Shown here: positions 17,197-27,047 of the stretch, in pieces
How the letters are laid out: each line of letters starts with the position of its first letter
How positions within the stretch are numbered: position 1 is the first letter of the stretch
Assembly: GCA_029552065.1 (NCBI GenBank)
Contig: JAKPEG010000153.1
Span: forward strand, 1 to 46,846
Direction: 5' to 3'
Source of the DNA: Actinomycetes bacterium
GTDB lineage: Bacteria > Actinomycetota > Actinomycetes > Actinomycetales > Dermatophilaceae
DNA length: 46,846 bases
Notes under the pieces: generated by a model
Database searches by the model: none
Told to the model about the DNA's origin: nothing
Seen by the model: only the letters and a program-made list of their open reading frames with translations
Program-made: the position numbers and the translations under genes

Positions 17197-18135
17197 ATGT
17201 CCGACCCGTCCCAGCCCCTGCTCGTGCTCGGCGAGGCACTCGTCGACGCGGTCCTGCGCTCCGGCCAGACGACCGCCGAGCACGTGGGCGGCAGCCCCGC
17301 CAACGTCGCCTTCGGTCTCGGAGCCCTCGGGCACGAGGTCGAGCTGGCGACCTGGTTCGGCCGGGACGCCCGCGGCGACCGGATCGCCGGTCGCTGCGCA
17401 GAGGCGGGGGTCAAAGTCACCGTCGGCAGCGATGGCGCGGAGCACACGAGCGTCGCCTATGCCACCCTCGACGCCGCCGGTGTGGCGAGCTACACCTTCG
17501 ACCTCACGTGGGCGCTGCCGACGCTCGGCGACACGGGACGCTTCGGGCACGTCCACACCGGCAGCATCGCCGCGACGATCGAGCCGGGTGGCACCCAGGT
17601 GCTCGAGGCGGTCCGTGCCCTCCACGGCCGGGCGACCGTCTCCTACGATCCCAACCTGCGCCCTTCGCTCATGGGCTCGCCCGACGAGGTGCGCGAACGC
17701 GTCGAAGCCCTCGTCGCGCTCTCCGACGTCGTCAAGGCGAGCGACGAAGACGTCCAGTGGCTCTACCCGGGTGCCTTCCTCCCCGACGTCCTGCGCAAGT
17801 GGGAGAGCAGCGGCCCGGGCCTCGTCGTCGTCACCCGGGGTGCCAAGGGAGCGGTCTATGCCGTCCGGTCGACGACCGCGGCCGAGGTCACCTCCGCGCC
17901 CGCCCGGTCCAGCACCGTTGTCGACACGGTGGGGGCGGGTGACTCCTTCATGGCCGGTCTCATCTCCGGGCTGCTCGACGCGGGCTGCCTGGGGGGGGTG
18001 GACGGCCGAGCGCGGCTGCACGCGGCGGGAATCGACGACGTCCGGGCCGCGGTCGAGCGTGGGCTGGCGACCGCAGCGGCGACGGTCGCCCGCGCCGGCG
18101 CCTACGCCCCGACCCGCGCCGAGGTCGGTGCCTGA
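17197..18135 (+). CDS. PfkB family sugar kinase (fructokinase-like)
   Basis: The 312-residue protein starts at the ATG five nt after GAGGAGG. It has both PfkB signatures: GGSPANVAFGLGALGHEV near the N terminus and DTVGAGDSFMAGLISGLL near the C terminus with the catalytic Asp. It phosphorylates a sugar with ATP; similarity suggests fructose, but ribokinase-like alternatives cannot be excluded. A TAGCCT box at 17165-17170 is a likely -10. Confidence 0.85.
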   Translation: MSDPSQPLLVLGEALVDAVLRSGQTTAEHVGGSPANVAFGLGALGHEVELATWFGRDARGDRIAGRCAEAGVKVTVGSDGAEHTSVAYATLDAAGVASYTFDLTWALPTLGDTGRFGHVHTGSIAATIEPGGTQVLEAVRALHGRATVSYDPNLRPSLMGSPDEVRERVEALVALSDVVKASDEDVQWLYPGAFLPDVLRKWESSGPGLVVVTRGAKGAVYAVRSTTAAEVTSAPARSSTVVDTVGAGDSFMAGLISGLLDAGCLGGVDGRARLHAAGIDDVRAAVERGLATAAATVARAGAYAPTRAEVGA

Positions 18136-18203
18136 CCCCTGCTGGGTCCACACCGACCGGGGTCGGGGCCTGCTCGACCCGAGCGGATGGGGTCGGCCAC
18201 ACC

Positions 18204-18253
18204 GACGGGCTGACGGGCTGACGGGCTGACGGGGCGGCATACCCTCCTATGCT
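18204..18253 (+). promoter_or_regulatory. 8-bp tandem repeat array carrying the fumarase -35 box
   Basis: GACGGGCT is repeated three times in a row (18204-18227), followed by a fourth diverged unit (to 18235). The last CTGACG (18226-18231) lies 16 nt before TATGCT (18248-18253), giving a plausible promoter for the fumarase gene. Each unit supplies another CTGACG. A copy of GGCATACC lies between the boxes (18236-18243). Confidence 0.5.
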
Positions 18254-18304
18254 GGACGGTGCCGTCGTTGTCGCCAGTCGCCGCCACCTGTGAGGACGTG
18301 AGTC

Positions 18305-20002
<1,698 letters not shown>

Positions 20003-20004
20003 CG

Positions 20005-20646
20005 ATGGACGCTCGACAGGGCGAGCCGGTGACCCGTCCGGCCACGCCGAGCGAGGCGTGGGCGGCGCTGGCCGCCGGCAACGCGCGCTTCGTCGCGGGT
20101 CAACGCGAACACCCCAACCAGGACACCCGGATGCGGCATGAATTGGCTTCCGGACAAAGGCCGTTCGCGCTTTTCTTCGGATGCGCCGACTCCCGGGTGG
20201 CCGCCGAGATCATCTTCGACCGGGGACTGGGCGACCTGTTCGTCGTCCGCACGGCCGGCCACGTCGTCGACTCCAGCGTGCTGGGCTCGATGGAGTTCGG
20301 CATCGGGGTGCTCGGCATCCCGCTCATCGTCGTGCTCGGGCACGACTCCTGCGGGGCGGTCGGTGCAGCCGTCGATGCCTTCCAGACCGGGGACATGCCC
20401 GCGGGCTTCGTCCGCGACATCGTCGAGCGGATCACCCCGAGCGTCCTGGCCGCGAGCAAGCACGGCGAAGCCGGGATCGACCAGATCGAGGCCGAGCATG
20501 TCCGCCAGACCGGCAGACTGCTTGCCGAGCGCAGCCACCTCATCGCCGAGCGACTCGCGAGCGGGTCGCTCGGGATCGTCGGCGCCACGTACCGGCTGAG
20601 GGAGGGGCTCGCCCAGGTCGTGGGCACCCTGGGCATCGACGCCTGA
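20005..20646 (+). CDS. Beta-class carbonic anhydrase
   Basis: The 213-residue protein has the zinc ligands of beta-carbonic anhydrases: Cys60, with Asp62 and Arg64, in FFGCADSRV, and His113 and Cys116 in LGHDSCGAVG. It converts CO2 and water to bicarbonate. It begins 2 nt after the fumarase stop, which suggests joint expression, perhaps to supply bicarbonate for carboxylations that feed the same cycle (inference). Confidence 0.92.
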   Translation: MDARQGEPVTRPATPSEAWAALAAGNARFVAGQREHPNQDTRMRHELASGQRPFALFFGCADSRVAAEIIFDRGLGDLFVVRTAGHVVDSSVLGSMEFGIGVLGIPLIVVLGHDSCGAVGAAVDAFQTGDMPAGFVRDIVERITPSVLAASKHGEAGIDQIEAEHVRQTGRLLAERSHLIAERLASGSLGIVGATYRLREGLAQVVGTLGIDA

Positions 20647-20702
20647 ACCCGGACGCAGGTCGTGCGCGCCGGACCGGACCTCGTCCGACCGCAGGCCGAT
20701 CC

Positions 20703-22064
20703 TCAGCCGACCGGCGAGGCGAGTGACAGACGCTCGCGGACCACGTCGGCCAGGCCCTGGGCGACCGCGTCGGCCTCGGCCTGGTCGGCCGCCTCGACCA
20801 TCACCCGCACGAGCGGTTCGGTCCCGGACTTGCGCAGAAGCACCCGACCGCTCGTCCCGAGCCGGTCGGCCGCCTCGACGATCGCCGCCTGGACCACCGG
20901 GTCGGCGTCGACCGCGTCCTTGTCCACCCCACCCACGTTGACGAGCACCTGGGGCAGGCGCCGCATCACCGCGGCGAGGTCGGCCAGGCTCTTCCCGGTC
21001 TGCGCGACCCGCGCCGCGAGCATGAGGCCGGTGAGCACGCCGTCGCCGGTCGTCCCGTGGTCAAGGAAGATCACATGGCCCGACTGCTCGCCGCCGAAGG
21101 AGTAGCCGCCGCCCTTCATGTCCTCGAGGACGTAGCGGTCACCCACTCCCGTCTGGCGGACGGTGATGCCCTCGCGCGCCATGGCCTGGAGCATCCCCAG
21201 GTTGCTCATCACGGTGGCGACCACGGTGTCCCCGGCGAGCGCCCCTCGCTCGCGCAGGGCGAGCGCGAGGATCGACATGATCTGGTCGCCGTCGACGATC
21301 TCGCCGCGCGCGTTGACGGCCAGGCACCGATCGGCGTCGCCGTCGTGCGCGATGCCCAGCTGGGCGCCGTTCTCGACGACGGCGCGCTGGAGGCGGGCCA
21401 GATGGGTCGAGCCGTAGCCCTCGTTGATGTTGTGTCCGGTGGGCTCGGCACCGATGACGGTGACATAGGCACCGGCCTCCCGGAAGGCCCACGGCGAGAC
21501 GAGCGAGGCCGCTCCGTGGGCAGCGTCGACGACGACGTGCATCCCCTCGAGCCGGTTGGGCAATGCCTGCAGGAGGTGCTTGACATAGCGAGCGGCGCCG
21601 TCGGTGAGTCGGCTGATCCGGCCGACCCCGGCACCGGTCGGACGCTCCCATGGCTCGCGCAGCCGAGCCTCGATGGCGTCCTCGACGGCGTCGTCGAGCT
21701 TGTGACCACCCCGGGCGAAGAACTTGATCCCGTTGTCGGGCATCGGATTGTGCGAGGCCGAGAGCATCACGCCGAGGTCGGCTCCGAGGTCGGCGGTGAG
21801 GAAGGCGATCGCGGGGGTGGGCAGCATACCGGCGTCGAAGACGTCGACGCCCGCGGAGGCGAGGCCGGCCATGACGGCGGCCGCGAGGAACTCACCCGAC
21901 GCGCGTCCGTCGGTCCCGACGACCGCGAAAGGGCGATGCCCGGTGAACTCGCCACCCTCGCGCAGCACGTGCGCGGCCGCGACCGACAGGTCGAGTGCGA
22001 GCTCGGCCGTGATGTCGTGGTTGGCCAGGCCGCGGACTCCGTCCGTGCCGAACAGTCGTCCCAC
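20703..22064 (-). CDS. glmM: Phosphoglucosamine mutase
   Basis: The 453-residue protein starts at a GTG preceded by GAGGAAAGGA. The phosphoserine loop is [16 protein letters not shown] (Ser104), the metal-binding loop is [10 protein letters not shown], the sugar-binding loop GGEQSGHVI, and the phosphate-binding loop [14 protein letters not shown]. It converts glucosamine-6-phosphate to glucosamine-1-phosphate for peptidoglycan precursor synthesis. It lies downstream of rpsI-rplM as in many actinobacteria. Confidence 0.96.
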   Translation of the reverse strand: MGRLFGTDGVRGLANHDITAELALDLSVAAAHVLREGGEFTGHRPFAVVGTDGRASGEFLAAAVMAGLASAGVDVFDAGMLPTPAIAFLTADLGADLGVMLSASHNPMPDNGIKFFARGGHKLDDAVEDAIEARLREPWERPTGAGVGRISRLTDGAARYVKHLLQALPNRLEGMHVVVDAAHGAASLVSPWAFREAGAYVTVIGAEPTGHNINEGYGSTHLARLQRAVVENGAQLGIAHDGDADRCLAVNARGEIVDGDQIMSILALALRERGALAGDTVVATVMSNLGMLQAMAREGITVRQTGVGDRYVLEDMKGGGYSFGGEQSGHVIFLDHGTTGDGVLTGLMLAARVAQTGKSLADLAAVMRRLPQVLVNVGGVDKDAVDADPVVQAAIVEAADRLGTSGRVLLRKSGTEPLVRVMVEAADQAEADAVAQGLADVVRERLSLASPVG

Positions 22065-22100
22065 CGTTGGGTCCTTTCCTCGTGCCCTCGGTAAGACGCG

Positions 22101-22145
22101 CCGAGGGCGGTCCCGGTTGCCTGCGGCATCCCGGACCGCCCTCGG
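22101..22145 (-). terminator. Hairpin between rpsI and glmM
   Basis: CCGAGGGCGGTCC (22101-22113) and GGACCGCCCTCGG (22133-22145) form a perfect 13-bp stem with a 19-nt loop, just after the rpsI stop on the minus strand. It probably ends or attenuates the rplM-rpsI transcript before glmM. No T tract is seen. Confidence 0.7.
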
Positions 22146-22165
22146 TCGCGTGAAGCAGTTCCGCG

Positions 22166-22669
22166 TCAGCGCTTGCTGTACTGCGGGGCCTTGCGGGCCT
22201 TCTTGAGGCCGGCCTTCTTGCGCTCCGGGACCCGGGCGTCCCGGGTGAGCAGCCCGGCCTTCTTGAGCGAAGGCCGGTTGAGCTCCTCGTCGACCCCGTT
22301 GAGCGCGCGGGCGACGCCGAGTCGGACGGCGCCGGCCTGGCCCGAGGGGCCTCCGCCGTGCACGCGCACGAGGACGTCGTAGGCCCCGTCGAGCTCGAGC
22401 ACCTTGAGCGGCTCGTTGACCAGCTGCTGGTGCACCTTGTTGGGGAAGTAGGTGTCCAGCGTGCGGCCGTTGACGGTCCACTCGCCGGTGCCGGGCACGA
22501 TGCGCACCCGGGCGATGGCCTGCTTGCGCCGACCGGTCGCAGCACCGGGGGTCGAGGCGCTGCGGGCACGGGCGGGCGCTCCGGCCGGGGCCGCCTGGGT
22601 CTCGGTCGTGTATGCGGACAGCTCCGGCTCGTCGACGTCGAGCTCGAAGTCCTGGGCGTTGTCAGCCAT
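22166..22669 (-). CDS. rpsI: 30S ribosomal protein S9
   Basis: The 167-residue protein has the S9 core: [58 protein letters not shown] and the basic tail [12 protein letters not shown] that reaches towards the P-site tRNA. An acidic, Ala-rich N-terminal extension of about 45 residues is common in actinobacteria. Its ATG shares one base with the rplM stop (TAATG), so the two are translationally coupled. Confidence 0.97.
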   Translation of the reverse strand: MADNAQDFELDVDEPELSAYTTETQAAPAGAPARARSASTPGAATGRRKQAIARVRIVPGTGEWTVNGRTLDTYFPNKVHQQLVNEPLKVLELDGAYDVLVRVHGGGPSGQAGAVRLGVARALNGVDEELNRPSLKKAGLLTRDARVPERKKAGLKKARKAPQYSKR

Positions 22670-23112
22670 TACTGGGCCACCTGCGTGATCTCGAAGGGGA
22701 CGGGCTTCTGGGCCGCGTGGGGGTGCTCGCTGCCGGTGTAGACCTTGAGCTTGGTGAGCTGCTGGCGCGCGAGGGAGTTCTTGGGGAGCATCCCGCGGAC
22801 GGCCTTCTCGATGGCCTTGCGGGGGTCCTTGGCGAGCAGCTCGCCGTAGGTCACGCTCGACAGGCCACCCGGGAAACCCGAGTGCCGGTAGGCGCGCTTG
22901 TCCCGCAGCTTGTTGCCGGTGAGGGCGACCTTCTCCGCGTTGACGATGATGACGAAGTCACCGGTGTCGACGTGCGGGGCGAAGGTGGCCTTGTGCTTGC
23001 CACGCAGGAGCACCGCGGTGTGGGTGGCCAGCCGGCCGAGCACGACGTCGGTCGCGTCGATGACGTGCCAGGCACGGGTGACCTCGCCCGGCTTGGGGGT
23101 GTAGGTGCGCAT
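22669..23112 (-). CDS. rplM: 50S ribosomal protein L13
   Basis: The 147-residue protein begins [20 protein letters not shown] and contains the L13 features [18 protein letters not shown] and [13 protein letters not shown]. It is the first gene of the rplM-rpsI pair and starts a minus-strand unit whose leader of about 115 nt contains two copies of the GTATGCC/GGCATAC motif in inverted orientation (23144 and 23199). Confidence 0.97.
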   Translation of the reverse strand: MRTYTPKPGEVTRAWHVIDATDVVLGRLATHTAVLLRGKHKATFAPHVDTGDFVIIVNAEKVALTGNKLRDKRAYRHSGFPGGLSSVTYGELLAKDPRKAIEKAVRGMLPKNSLARQQLTKLKVYTGSEHPHAAQKPVPFEITQVAQ

Positions 23113-23230
23113 GTGCGTCACTTTCGTCTCGGTCTCGAACGGGTATGCCGGGCGGCCGGCTCCCAGCCCTTGTCGAGGGCCGCGAGCGGCGCCTGCGCGG
23201 CATACGCCTCGCGTGGCACAACAGTCCTCA

Positions 23231-23259
23231 AGTCTACGGGCCGGACCAGGGCTGCCCAA
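23231..23259 (-). promoter_or_regulatory. Candidate rplM promoter
   Basis: On the minus strand TTGGGC (plus 23254-23259) and TAGACT (plus 23231-23236) are 17 nt apart, about 120 nt before the rplM start. Spacing and boxes fit a housekeeping promoter. Confidence 0.5.
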
Positions 23260-23351
23260 ATCGCCCTCACATGGCCGCTGACCTGCACGAATGCCGGATC
23301 GTCCCGATGTCGGTCGGGCTATGGCATGGGGATTATGCAAAACTTCTGTGT

Positions 23352-23963
23352 ATGAATGCGGCGGCTCTCCCCCTCAACGCCGACCAGGTCGCGGCCCTCG
23401 CCCATCCCCTACGGGCCCGGCTGCACGGGCGCCTGCGCACGGTGGGCCCGGCGACCTCGACCGTGCTCGCGCGGGAGTTGTCGACGAACTCCGGCGCCAC
23501 GAGCTACCACCTGCGTGCCCTCGCGGCGGTCGGCCTGGTCCGCGATGCCGCCGAGCCCGGGCGCGGCCGCGAGCGTCGCTGGGAGGCGACCGCGGCACGG
23601 CATACCGTCCTGTCGGCACCCGACGGCAACGGCGACGAGGACCTCGCCGCCACGCTCGACTGGCTCGATCGGGACTACCTGCGCCACTTCCTCGCCAAGG
23701 TCGAAGGCTGGCTCGACGCCGCCCCGGGCTGGCCTGCGCCGTGGCGGGAGTCCCTCGGGCTGTCCGATCACGTCGTCGTCGTCACCGCCGAGCAGGCGGC
23801 GGCGATGACGGCGGAGCTCGCCGAGGTGATCGAGCGTCATCGCCGCGTCGGACAGGGCAATCCACGGGCCCGTCGTGTCGCGGTCTACCTCACGACCTAC
23901 CCGGTCGATCTCGATCGACCCCCGCTGGGGGACCCGACCGGGGCCGCACCTGGGCACGGTTGA
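23352..23963 (+). CDS. Winged-helix (ArsR-type) transcriptional regulator
   Basis: The 203-residue protein has an N-terminal winged helix-turn-helix: [19 protein letters not shown], then [19 protein letters not shown] as the recognition helix, and [19 protein letters not shown] as the wing. The C-terminal part (from about residue 90) is helical and unlike a metal site. The ATG at 23352 sits in a short AT-rich patch (ATTATGCAAAACTTCTGTG) that is unusual here and may be its promoter and operator. It is divergent from rplM and lies 86 nt upstream of the secretion cassette, which it could regulate (inference). Confidence 0.75.
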   Translation: MNAAALPLNADQVAALAHPLRARLHGRLRTVGPATSTVLARELSTNSGATSYHLRALAAVGLVRDAAEPGRGRERRWEATAARHTVLSAPDGNGDEDLAATLDWLDRDYLRHFLAKVEGWLDAAPGWPAPWRESLGLSDHVVVVTAEQAAAMTAELAEVIERHRRVGQGNPRARRVAVYLTTYPVDLDRPPLGDPTGAAPGHG

Positions 23964-24049
23964 GTACGGCTACCCATGCGTGTGCGCGGCCGGGAGACTA
24001 GCGTGCCCCAGTGGCGGGTGGCGTCGGCCACCCACGACGAGGGGGGACC

Positions 24050-24337
24050 GTGACCTACGCCATCGACCCGGCCGCGGTGGACACGATCTGGGCGGCCACT
24101 GTCGGTCTGGGACGCGCGGAGCTCGCCGACACCCGACGCGACACGGCGGCCGCCGCGGGCAGCCGCCTCGGGGACCTCGCGGCCACGGCCGCCGTGGCCG
24201 CGCAACGGGCCGACGACCTCGCGACGACCGCCCTGGCCCTCGTCGACGAGCTGGGCGCAAACGTCCAGACCTGCCTGGCCACCTATCTCGCCTGCGACCG
24301 CAATAGCGCGGGGGTGTTCCATGAGCTTCGACGTTGA
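24050..24337 (+). CDS. Small EspC/WXG100-like protein, putative type VII secretion partner
   Basis: This 95-residue, Ala-rich, wholly helical protein (VTYAIDPAAVDTIWAATVGL at its start) has the size and style of EspC-like/WXG100-like proteins that travel with type VII secretion effectors. I see no clear W-x-G. The GTG at 24050 follows a strong GAGGGGGGA. A second candidate start, GTG at 24011, lies 6 nt after a TAGCGT box (23999-24004) and would make a leaderless 108-residue form. It overlaps the next gene by 17 nt, so coexpression and a heterodimer are likely. The family assignment rests on context and composition. Confidence 0.55.
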   Translation: MTYAIDPAAVDTIWAATVGLGRAELADTRRDTAAAAGSRLGDLAATAAVAAQRADDLATTALALVDELGANVQTCLATYLACDRNSAGVFHELRR

Positions 24338-25892
24338 CCGGATCGTCGACGACCTGCGCGAGGCGCTCGCCCTCCTCTCCCGCATCGACCTGTGGCCACC
24401 GTGGGATGCCGCCCAGCAGGTCGTCGACGCGGTCGCCTCGCTCCTGCGGATCGCAGCCCTGGCCCCCGACCCGGCTCCCGAGGACATCGCCCCGGTGCGA
24501 GCCGCCTGGCGCCGGATCGGTGAGCGGTGGCAGACCGCCTCGGACGACATCGGACGTGCCTCCGGGCGGCTGGCCGCGCCGACCGTGTGGGAGGGCGCGG
24601 CGGGCACCGCGTGCCGGGCGTCGACCGACGCGCTCGCCGGACGGGCAGACACCCTGGTGCCGGCCTGCACGACGATCGAACAGGCCCTCGTCGAGTTGGA
24701 ACCGGCGATGCGGGCTGCGCGCGCGCGACACGACGCGGCATACGAGCGACTGGGTCGTCACCTCACGATCCAGTGGACCGACCTGGACCCTGGTGCCCTC
24801 GTGGACAAGCTCCGGGCGATCATCGAGGACGCTGCCGCGGTGGGAGCCGAGCTGGTCGGGGCCTACGAGGATGCCGGACAGGCCCTGCATGCCTGCGCGG
24901 CCACGCTCGACGAGGCCTTCGACGACGTCGACCTGCCGGTGAGGCTGGCTCCCGGCGTGAGCGCCGTGGACCAGACCAACGCCTCGGGTCATGGCCTGGG
25001 CGACAACGACTCCGGGCCTCTGCGTGGCAGCACGGCCCAGCGGGCGGCCGATCGTCTGGCCGCCATGTCACCCGCGGACCGGGCCGCCGTCCAGGCTCTG
25101 CTCGACGCCGCCGACAACGACCTGGCCAAGGCGTGGATCCTCGCCGCGGTCGCGTCGGGGGCCGATCTGGCGACCCTGCGCAACTACGCCGCACGGGTGT
25201 CGTCGATGAGCCGGGACGAGCTCACCCGGCTCGATCCCGCGGCCAACCCCGGCATCTTCCGCCAGCCCGACGCCACGACCTGCGGATCGGCCTCGCTCCT
25301 CTATGCCCGGATGCTCAACGACCCGGCCTTCGCGATGATGATCCTCACCGGCTACGACCCGCGCACCGGTCAGCAACTGGGCGATCCCGGACCCTTCCCG
25401 GGCGACCGCAACCCGGTTGCGGGCAGCCCCGCCCACAACCGGTTCGCGTGGGCGGCCCAGGCCATGCACGATCAGACCAACGGGCTGACCGACCATGACG
25501 GGGACTTCAACGGGTGGTGGCCGGAGCAGGCCGGCACCTCCCCCGGCAGCGCGGCCCGCCAGATGGGCGGGGGTCCCGGCGCCTCCGGGGTGCCCGGGTC
25601 GGACTACGACGTGAACTACATCGCGCCCTCCAACCTCGGGTCCTCCTACGACCAGCTCGTGAGCCAGGCCAACGCCGGCCAGGCCGTGCCGCTCTACATC
25701 GGCGGCGTGTCCACCCAGGGAAGCAGCGGATTCCACGTCATCCTCGTCACCGGCACGCAGGGCGACAATCTGCTCGTCTACGAACCCGAGAGCGGCCAGA
25801 CCTACACCGTCACACGCGCCCAGTTCACCGGCGAACAGCTTCCCCAGGAGCTCGGGTGGCAGACCCCGTTCGCGATGGTGACGAGCCGATGA
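24321..25892 (+). CDS. Putative secreted effector: WXG-like N terminus with C39/papain-like protease domain
   Basis: The protein has 523 residues. Residues 1-215 are predicted helical and contain a W-E-G triplet (90-92, PTVWEGAAGTA) between helices, as in WXG/LXG-type secretion domains. A linker of about 80 residues follows. The C-terminal domain (about 305-523) resembles C39-like cysteine peptidases: Gln315 and Cys321 in FRQPDATTCGSAS, His472 in GSSGFHVILVTG, and an acidic residue, Glu488, in LLVYEPESGQ where the family usually has Asp or Asn. It may cleave a protein or a cell-wall bond as a toxin, or act in processing. It overlaps the small gene before it by 17 nt and the lipoprotein gene after it by 4 nt. 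Confidence 0.65.
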   Translation: MSFDVDRIVDDLREALALLSRIDLWPPWDAAQQVVDAVASLLRIAALAPDPAPEDIAPVRAAWRRIGERWQTASDDIGRASGRLAAPTVWEGAAGTACRASTDALAGRADTLVPACTTIEQALVELEPAMRAARARHDAAYERLGRHLTIQWTDLDPGALVDKLRAIIEDAAAVGAELVGAYEDAGQALHACAATLDEAFDDVDLPVRLAPGVSAVDQTNASGHGLGDNDSGPLRGSTAQRAADRLAAMSPADRAAVQALLDAADNDLAKAWILAAVASGADLATLRNYAARVSSMSRDELTRLDPAANPGIFRQPDATTCGSASLLYARMLNDPAFAMMILTGYDPRTGQQLGDPGPFPGDRNPVAGSPAHNRFAWAAQAMHDQTNGLTDHDGDFNGWWPEQAGTSPGSAARQMGGGPGASGVPGSDYDVNYIAPSNLGSSYDQLVSQANAGQAVPLYIGGVSTQGSSGFHVILVTGTQGDNLLVYEPESGQTYTVTRAQFTGEQLPQELGWQTPFAMVTSR

Positions 25893-27037
25893 CCGCCCCC
25901 GGCACCCGGCCACGCCACAGGCGCACCCGCCTCGCCGGGCTGCTCGCCGTCGGGCTGCTCGCGGTCGAAGGCCTCGCCGGATGTGTTGTCGCTACGACGC
26001 CTGCCGCTGCGGCCAAGGGGGCGTGGTTCGGCAACGCGACGGACCTGGCGCGCGCCCAGCGGGCCTGGGCCGACCCGTGGGCGGCACCGACCCGCACCCG
26101 GGTCGCGGGGTTCGCCGACAAGCAGAGCGGGGCGCTCGTCCGGGAGGTCGGCGCCCGCGCGGCCGGCTACCCGCAAGGGGCAAGCGCCCAGGACATCCTG
26201 CTGCCCGAGGTGCGGGCGGCCATGGCCGCAGGCTGGCGACTCGTCTTCGCCCAGTGCACCGTCGGCTCCGGCAGCCAGCCCGGGGTGAGCCTCGCGCGTG
26301 GCGCGAGGATCGACGACGCGATGCTCGCGACCCTCGAGGTCTCCTACGACTTCGACGCCCGCCGCCAGAATCTCACCGTCACCGTCGCCGTGCCGCATCA
26401 CCTCGACACGACCTGGTCCCAGGCCCGCGAGATCCCGCTCGCCTCCACCTGTCTCGCGAACCCCGGGAGTGCCGCCAGCGCTGCGATCGAGCGTCCTCCG
26501 TTCTTCGGCCCGTGGGGGGTGGAGCCGGTCGCTTCCGCACCGGAGCCCACCTGGCCGCAGGCCTCCCCGCCGCCCGACCTCACCGCCGCCGTGGCGACCG
26601 CTGCTCGCGACCCCTGGCTGGTCGCCGCCCAGGCGGTGCCGACGACACCCGTGTGGACGGGCACCGAGACCGACGGCGTGCGGGCCATGGCGACGTCCGG
26701 TGCGGGCGTGCCCACCGACACCGCGCCCGCCGCCCAGGTGACCGCCGCCACCGCGGCCGGGTGGATCCTCACGTATGCCGCGTGCGACGGCGGCCGCCCG
26801 GTGCGCGCCGAGTTGCGTCGCGACCTCGGGTCCGACCGTTACGCCGTCGCTCGGGTGACGGCCGTCGAAACAGGCAGCACGGTGCTCTCGCTGGTCTCCA
26901 CCCCCGGGATCTCGCCCACCCCAGCGCCGGCCCTCGGCCCCTCCTGTCTCGACGGCGGGTCCGACGGCGCGAGCGGATGGCGCGCGGACGGCATACCTGG
27001 GTTCGCGCCGACTCTCGTTCAGCCGTTGCAGCCCTAG
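25889..27037 (+). CDS. Putative lipoprotein, candidate immunity or partner of the protease-like protein
   Basis: The 382-residue protein has a basic N terminus, a hydrophobic stretch (LAGLLAVGLLAVEG) and a lipobox LAGC with Cys32 as the lipid anchor, so it should sit on the outer face of the membrane. The rest appears as two similar halves: each contains an alpha/beta stretch with a pattern like AAMAAGWRLVFAQC (first half) and AATAAGWILTYAAC (second half), which suggests an internal duplication. No known family is recognised. The ATGA overlap with the protease-like gene means tight coupling. An outward-facing lipoprotein would be the right place for an immunity protein against a secreted toxin (inference). 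Confidence 0.6.
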   Translation: MTAPGTRPRHRRTRLAGLLAVGLLAVEGLAGCVVATTPAAAAKGAWFGNATDLARAQRAWADPWAAPTRTRVAGFADKQSGALVREVGARAAGYPQGASAQDILLPEVRAAMAAGWRLVFAQCTVGSGSQPGVSLARGARIDDAMLATLEVSYDFDARRQNLTVTVAVPHHLDTTWSQAREIPLASTCLANPGSAASAAIERPPFFGPWGVEPVASAPEPTWPQASPPPDLTAAVATAARDPWLVAAQAVPTTPVWTGTETDGVRAMATSGAGVPTDTAPAAQVTAATAAGWILTYAACDGGRPVRAELRRDLGSDRYAVARVTAVETGSTVLSLVSTPGISPTPAPALGPSCLDGGSDGASGWRADGIPGFAPTLVQPLQP

Positions 27038-27047
27038 GCGATCGGCC

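Noticed and set aside
23113..23230. A ribosomal-protein leader motif before rplM
   Set aside because: The leader is about 115 nt and has inverted motif copies, but I could not match it to a known L13 leader structure.
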